A stretch of DNA of 64,000 nt from Reticulitermes lucifugus (taxonomy: Eukaryota > Arthropoda > Insecta > Blattodea > Rhinotermitidae): NCBI GenBank assembly GCA_026260175.1, contig JAKCWW010000249.1, positions 1 through 64,000 of the forward strand, read 5' to 3'. Below, piece after piece: positions 57,991-64,000 of the stretch (within the stretch, counting starts at the first letter, position 1; every line of letters starts with the position of its first letter). The position numbers were made by a program, and so were the translations under genes. The notes beneath the pieces are model-generated. The model saw only the letters and a list, made by a program, of their open reading frames with translations, searched no databases and was not told the DNA's origin.

Positions 57991-58297
57991 GGGGCACGAG
58001 GTGACGCAGTTGGTTGAGGCACTACGCTACAAGCCGGAAGGTTACGGGTTCGATTCCCAATGGAGTCATTGGAATTTTTCATTCATATAGTCCTTTCGGT
58101 CGCACTATGGCTCTGGAGTCGACTCAGCCTCTAACAGAAATGAGTACCTGACATATTTTCTGGGAAGTAAAGGCAGCCGGTGTGTAGGGCAGGTAACCTT
58201 ACCACCTTCATGTGCCGATTGTCTAGAAATCTGGGAGACTCAACCTCCTGGAATCCTAAGGGCCTCTCCAGGCCTGTAATAGGATCACTTTACCTTA
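57991..58297 (+). mobile_element. SINE family B, complete copy, 13-bp TSD
   Basis: The head GGGGCACGAGGTGACGCAGT has an A-box-like block, and the B box GGTTCGATTCC lies at 58047-58057. The body has GGCTCTGGAGTCGACTCAGC, GAGTACCTGACATATTTTCT, GGGAAGTAAAGGCAGCCGG, CCGATTGTCTAGAAATCTGG, and the tail CTTTACCTTA. The duplication CCTTATTTTTATT (57978-57990) against CCTTATTTATATT (58298-58310) has one mismatch. Length 307 bp. This copy is the reference for the two gapped ones. Confidence 0.95.
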
Positions 58298-58310
58298 CCT
58301 TATTTATATT

Positions 58311-61300
58311 AAGAAGGCGAGTGTAAATATGATGTATGTTATTAGCCTTATTCGTTACCCTAATTACGATTAACAAGTTCAGTTTTAATGCGTATATACA
58401 ATACGTTATGTCTACTATTAAATACTTAATAATTTATTTACTTTTTCTGTGGTAAGCTAGTGAAGCAGAACAGTTTTGCTTTTTTTATAATCTCTCTTAA
58501 CTTATAAGATTAAAACTGTGTAGAATTGTCCCAGAAATTTTCCCTGGATTTATCACACTTTCCTATGGTTACGACCGTGTATTTTATTAATACACTTTTT
58601 CACACACCAGTTACTTTGGAAGCTCTTTCAAAAGGTGTGGCGGATGAATACTCTTTATTGTATGAGGTACCGCCCTGCAATATACCTAATCTGGATTTAC
58701 CGGCGAAAGTATGGATTATATGATAAACTACTCATTTAAATTGTGTGTAACAGGACATCCAAGCTAATGCACACATGTATCTTTTATTCATTCTTAATTT
58801 TCTGGCACATGAGGAAGTTTGGTGTAGAGTTACCACTTTATTCTTGTCTTTGAGAGAGTGTGAAATTGAACTGTGAAAATTTCGTTGGATACTCTGAGGC
58901 TTATCTCGATATTTCTGAATTCCGCCAGTAAAGTACTGGGATGTTAACCTCAATTAGTGTAAAACATTCGCCTTCCAAATATTTAAAATTCATATTTCAC
59001 CAATCACCATTCCATTGTGCGCTACATAGCCTGAGATAGAGCGTCGTAAAATAACCTCCCTTAAAGAAAGTACGGGGCAACAACAAAAGAGATATTTAAG
59101 ATAAATCAAGTTCCTACACAAAATTATTTTTGGTTCGTTTCTCTTGTCCTTTTACAATCTAATAAAACTGACTGCAGTTTTTACAAGTGGAAGTTCCTCC
59201 TGAATATAAAGTACGCAAAATACTTTATTTTCTTCTGTAGTCAATCTGTACTCGGTCCATTATTCATCTGTCAAGGTGTTTGGATCACGTGACCCACGTG
59301 CAGTCTTGTTATTAACCAACCAACGAACCGGTCGCATTCATCTCGCCAGTAATTCTTCATTTGTTTCGGTTCCTCCCATCTGTGTCCTACACCAAAGCAC
59401 CTCCCACATCTCACAGAACATCCGTCTAAGAACTATAGCAAGATATGCGGGAAATGAATTACAAAATATTTGGCAATACTGTAATAATGCAACCACACGA
59501 TTATTCTTGTTTGTTCTGAAAATCTTTGCCGAAATTTGTACCCTCTAACACAAGCATATTTAGGTTATTTTTTATACAGTATTTTTGACCAAGGTGCATG
59601 GTGGGATATACTCTTTCCAAGAAAATACGTTAGGAAAGATGGAGAGGGAGATAGGGGTTTTCACTGAGTTAGGCATTTAGAAAAGCGAAGACGATGCTAA
59701 TATTTTTGTAGAGTTTAGCGAAAAGAATGCTTACGACTATTCACGAGGTGTGAGCCAAGCCGCCAAATTTTGGTCAATTTCTAACATTGTCCCCGCTCAT
59801 AAAGTTCTTCACTGTTGCTGCCATTATTTAGTTTCAGTTAGAACGGCTTCAGAAAAGCGTTTCCAGTGACCCGCTGGTTGAGGTTTTGAGGTTTGTGCTG
59901 GAAGCCAAAGAAGAGCTACCACGAAGTAGGCGTACTTCATAAATTCTTGGTTTCTTAAAGTTCTCTAGCATTGACTTCAGTTTAATATAACCCTCTAAAG
60001 GTAACAGTGCTGATACTGGATTTAGTATATCTGAATGTGCTGTCCTTACTTTATTCAAATGGCACATTTCCGCTCTTCTTGACACTTCTTTCTTAGTACA
60101 AAATGGCTACAGTTCTCGACCTTCACATGCTTAATATGGATCGTCTGTGACACAGTAACATGAACCAGGGCCCTGCTAGGAAGTGTGTCTTTCTATTATT
60201 TCGAGTTAATTTATTACTTAAAATGCTGAAGAAATCCACACAACAGTGCAATACCTGACGATTTTATATTACAGGAGGACTTTTTTTGTTACACGTTTGC
60301 TCAAACAGTATCCAACAAGCCACCTGCAAAAATTGAGATATTTTATTTTTACTGGTTTCAAGAAATAACCTTTCATATTACTAATTACTTAAAAGTGCTT
60401 GTTGAGAAATGTCTTAAAGGGAATTTTCTGTCATATTAAAGAATAATATTATTGTTACAAAAAATTCGTCTGGTGCCCCCTTTAGGAACATATGGTTTCC
60501 AAATGCATACCAGGCAGTCTTTGCATAATTAATTTTTATTGCAGTACTACTTTGAATAAATTCTGTCACTTGGCTTTACCCTTTTAAAACTAAGACGAGG
60601 CAAGTCACTTATGTATGTTAATGAGCTTCAGAGAATCACACTAAAGATATGGCTGTTTTTTAAAAGGCCGTATCTGGTATGTTATATCGGAGTTTACAGA
60701 TCACATTTTCGTTTCGTTTAGACAAATATGTCGCGAAGAAGACGAGCTAAGGCGTGGCATGATATCTCCACATACTCTTAATATTGACTCTTCTGGTACT
60801 TAGCTTGACATTCCGCCCAATTAGAGAGATTCCGGTCCCAATTATATAGACCTCAGATATGATTTCAAAATCACAGCGAAGATAAATTCTTCTGATTGGC
60901 GAAGAATTGAATCACTGGCATTCAACCTCTAGGCAGTCACCTTAATGTATTCAGTTATCCCGGCTCATGATTACGAAAAACAATTAAGAGAGAACAAAAT
61001 TCTTTGCATCTTCTAATCAGGTCAGTCCTACTACTCGTGACACATTTTGGAAGTAAATTAAACTGAACCGAAATATTGCTCTTTACATTTCAATTATATT
61101 CTTACTTTTCGTATTTTAAGGATGATATTATTTGCATATTGGACTTTGAAATCACTCATATCTGAGACACTGAAGTACACATTTGCCTTTGTCCTTCAGA
61201 TTTCACGTGACTACCAAATAATTATTTGAATGTAATGACTTTTGGCAGGAACTGAGTACGTAAATAGATAATAGGCAAATACATTAAAGGCCGTAGATTT

Positions 61301-62549
61301 GATGTACGGCGCCCTGCCCGACTTGCCTGAAGAGGGGAAGCATTTAAGGATTTTTTTACGGCTGATGTGTGATAAAATAACTTACGCTCACAGAGTTCTA
61401 ATTACAGCAAAATTTGTGTCCACAATCATCCCGTGAATTATTATTTCCGTTTTTATTTTCGTAAAGTGAGTGTACCTCAAAAGCAGATGGGGGCGTTAGA
61501 CGCCCACCGGGTTTTTACCTCAGGAACCGGGAGGATGGTAAGCAAACCTAATAAGTAACACAGCGCGTTGCTTCATGCCATACGTAGCGGAGACGGAAGG
61601 GGGATACGAAAAGAAAAATGGCGCCTTATCCATCAATGTTAAGCTAAGGAGAAAGTGTTGCTTGGGTCAGGCCTCACGAAGTGCTGCCGGATCCTCCCAT
61701 CAGAGTACGCTAAGGTACAGCGCTGATAATTATCAGAATTCTTCAGGCAAAAATATTTTCACTTACGATTTTTGAAGCAACCGTCCTTTAATTATTGCGG
61801 TTAATTTGACGCACTAATGACGGATAACAAATTCTCCTGTTTCTTGTAAATCTTCAGCCTGTGTCTACATATTAACTAACCACTTTGATAAATTTGATGG
61901 GACTGTATTTCACGATTGATTTAATTTCCTTTAATTTCGGCAAAAAGTTCCAAATAACGAATGCAAGTATTGCCATCGATGAAATTTTGGATGTTCCAGT
62001 GACTGTAGTTATTGAATTGTTTATCTTATTTACACTCAGTACAAATATCCGTCATTTCTTTTGTCTTACAAATTGCAATTTATCTGCTTACGGGGTATAA
62101 TGCTCTGCGTTTAATGACTGTGACATGTCTATGAACAATAATGAAGTAAATAAGCGATACACTTACGTAAGAAGGATCATATATATTAAAATTAAATTTT
62201 ACATGTAACACCCTTTGCACAAAATAGTAACACTAATTTTGTTGCTGCTGTTTTAAAAGTGGAAAGCACTAATTTATCCAGGTCGCCCGGAAGATTTGTT
62301 CTCAAAACCTTTCTAACTTTAGTAACATGAAAACGCACATCAGGGAGACAAATTCTGTGGCGGCATAGTGTGACGGATTTGCTTTCAGAACAGCATATTT
62401 TTTGTGTTGCAGTAAAATAAATTATAAAATGAGGGCCTAAGGTTTGGTGTTTTCTCCTGCAAAATACCTTTCAAATTAAGACTTTAGCTGTGGGATATAT
62501 AACCCGTAGAGCACTACAATTACATCACAGTTTGTAATTTATATATTTA
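58311..62549. other. Longest stretch without recognised repeats
   Basis: No SINE, LINE or foldback recognised over 4.2 kb. A less AT-rich patch at 61480-61700 starts with a perfect 6-bp hairpin GGGCGT-TAG-ACGCCC (61491-61505) and includes a 66-codon frame from 61575, without a recognised domain. If any exon or conserved element hides in the window, this patch is a reasonable place to look. Confidence 0.45.
61491..61505. repeat. GC-rich hairpin
   Basis: GGGCGT and ACGCCC pair perfectly around a 3-nt loop, with no T-run following. Function unknown. Confidence 0.55.
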
Positions 62550-62561
62550 TTGTAGTATTTA

Positions 62562-62867
62562 GGAGCCGGGGTAAGGTTGTCAGTATAGTGACTAGACCAC
62601 GGCCTGGAAGTCTAAGAAAGCACTGTTTGACTCCTGGCAGAAGCAAGATAATTTTTTGTTTTCTAAAACTTACAGACCCTCTCTGGGGCCCAAACAGCCT
62701 TCTATTTAATGGGTATTAGAAGCTCTTTTCTGGGGCTAAAGCGGACGAAGCGTAAAACTGACCAATCATCCTAGTATAGAGGTTAGGAATGACTGGCGCT
62801 CTACCTCCACTCACCCATATGCTTTCATCGCTTACTCAATGACAGTTTTCTTTACATTTAGGCCTAC
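62562..62867 (+). mobile_element. SINE family C, old full-length copy with TSD
   Basis: GGAGCCGGGGTAAGGTTGTC begins the head. The B box is decayed to TGTTTGACTCCTGGC. The body has CTCTCTGGGGCCCAAACAGCC, GGGGCTAAAGCGGACGAAGC, CTGACCAATCATCC, CTCTACCTCCACTCACCC and GCTTTCATCGC, with a TTTACATTT tail. The duplication TTGTAGTATTTA (62550-62561) against TTGTATTATTTA (62868-62879) has one mismatch. Confidence 0.88.
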
Positions 62868-62879
62868 TTGTATTATTTA

Positions 62880-64000
62880 AATATTGTGAGGGAAAAAGCC
62901 TTAACTGCTACACAGTGTGCTGTAAGTATAATCTTCTTCGACACTAGGAGTCAAGCCGTAAAACAGCTGTTACAGGTATGACGATGGTGATCACGTTACA
63001 GGAGGTAACGTTTGAAAGCAGAGGCAGTTCTCTTAACCCGCTGAACTATAAGGCTATAAACGGTTGCCTTTATTTTTAAACTACTACTATTTATGATGCT
63101 AAAATTGTCATCGCCTTGTTGCTTTCTCCTTTCCGGGCTGCGTGGCGAGTCTGGGAAATTGTTCAAGTACACGGAGAAGCAGCATTACCTCCGCCAACGT
63201 GTACTTAGTCTATGAAACAGAGTCCTTCTTCAGAATCTGTCAGAAGTTCAGCTAGCGAAGAGATTACCCAATTTCATTTTAACCCGTTGGCTCATTACTG
63301 CGTGGAAAAGACGCAATCACTCGAAACTATACTCAACCACTTGAATCCAGTCCACGCGATATGTCTTTAAGATCTCTCTTGTGTACTGCTACGTTTCCAA
63401 ATAAGTGTTTTCCCTTTAGGTGTTAGAAGGAATGTATAGATTAGAGATAAAATTATCACACTTTTTATTATACAATTTTCTTCGTACTTCTGTTCTCTTG
63501 TTTGGGTCCGAAGTATACTTTACTCCTTTACATATCTTTATTTTTCTTCCATTACAGTAAGAGACCATGTTTTACATTCACAAAAAGCAAGCAAAATTAT
63601 AGATCTTTTGAATTTTAGTCTTTATGCTTGCAGATGGGAAACTCATTAAAAGTTTGTAAGAGTCAGTCTATATTATACAAATATATAAGCCAATATATTT
63701 TAGTTCAGAAAGCTATTTACGTATTTATTTCATAAACAAGTGTTGGATTATGAAATCAATATTGGGTTTTCAAGGGAATGTGACAAGCACTGTTTATGTA
63801 GACCGAGCCCTTCAACAGATATGCGCTACACGTTACTTCACTTTCGTTTACTTAAGTAATTGTCCTTATTTATAAGCTCGTATCACTTAGAGAAATTCAA
63901 TCAGGGATTATGTTACAGAACTTGATATTCATAAACCCAAAACTATTGTGTGTTGTTCATATCGCATAAAATCCAAGGTCACCAAGCAGTTCTGCGGAGA
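62880..64000. other. Stretch with one tRNA-like fragment
   Basis: Apart from a possible minus-strand tRNA-like fragment near 62985-63060 (TAGTTCAGCGGGTTAAGAG reads as an A box), I see nothing to annotate before the window ends. Confidence 0.45.
62985..63060 (-). repeat. Possible tRNA-like SINE head fragment
   Basis: The minus strand gives GCCTTATAGTTCAGCGGG and, further on, GCTTTCAAACGTTACCTCC in B-box position. Spacing is plausible for a tRNA-like head, but the B box is poor and no body of a known family follows. Confidence 0.3.

Noticed and set aside
57991-58065. tRNA gene at the SINE B head
   Set aside because: The same head occurs three times, each followed by the same body and flanked by duplications.
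1-64000. LTR retroelement, endogenous virus or Polinton fossil
   Set aside because: I looked for paired long terminal repeats and for polymerase, integrase, capsid or envelope signatures and saw none that I could support.
1-64000. CRISPR array or bacterial operon
   Set aside because: No regular direct repeats with spacers and no dense coding; the sequence is clearly eukaryotic.

Overview
This window looks like non-coding DNA from a large, AT-rich insect genome. I see no convincing host protein-coding gene, rRNA, genuine tRNA gene or CRISPR array in 64 kb. The organism is probably a hemimetabolous insect, and I lean towards cockroach or termite. That rests on the density of tRNA-headed SINEs, on decayed LINE tails whose protein signatures recur in insect gene predictions, and on dispersed repeats that feel familiar from such genomes. 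The order is an inference, not proven. The window is most simply intergenic or deep-intronic sequence.

Almost everything recognisable is a dispersed repeat. (1) tRNA-derived SINEs of at least four families. Family A lies at 5371 and 56428. Family B lies at 20238, 40073 and 57991. Family C lies at 13630, 16471, 27433, 28217, 31391, 37320 and 62562, with a variant carrying a different head (H) at 34558. Family D lies at 46410 and 57382. Several have clear target-site duplications. (2) 5'-truncated LINE 3' ends of three lineages: one lineage four times on the + strand (17464, 29470, 48750, 51555), a second at 44507 and a third on the minus strand at 23668. (3) Foldback or inverted-repeat elements. 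The largest group (K) has about eleven full or half copies built on a CTGAAGATGG...CGAAACGTCGG arm. A second family (L) is at 15367-15839 and a third, with 17-bp perfect ends, at 35326-35623. (4) Two candidate non-autonomous DNA transposons, at 4065-4256 and at 7717-8375; the latter sits inside another repeat. (5) Two arrays of badly diverged repeats of about 125 bp (42820-43290 and 53520-54190), plus microsatellites.

The layout is uniform: islands of repeats 100-500 bp long every 1-4 kb, separated by AT-rich sequence in which I recognise nothing. The longest feature-poor stretches are 24-3647, 23967-27432 and 58311-62549. All three runs of N (20323-20407, 40151-40214, 57442-57503) fall inside SINE copies, and each is shorter than the sequence an intact relative predicts is missing.

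The most interesting signals are these. A hairpin module (CTGAWGATG, stem-loop, CGAAAC) recurs in otherwise different repeat families with changed but still paired stems. In the K family a second hairpin downstream shows compensatory changes. SINE families B, C and H share a body behind different tRNA-like heads. Family E provides a natural near-empty site for the nested element at 7.7-8.4 kb.
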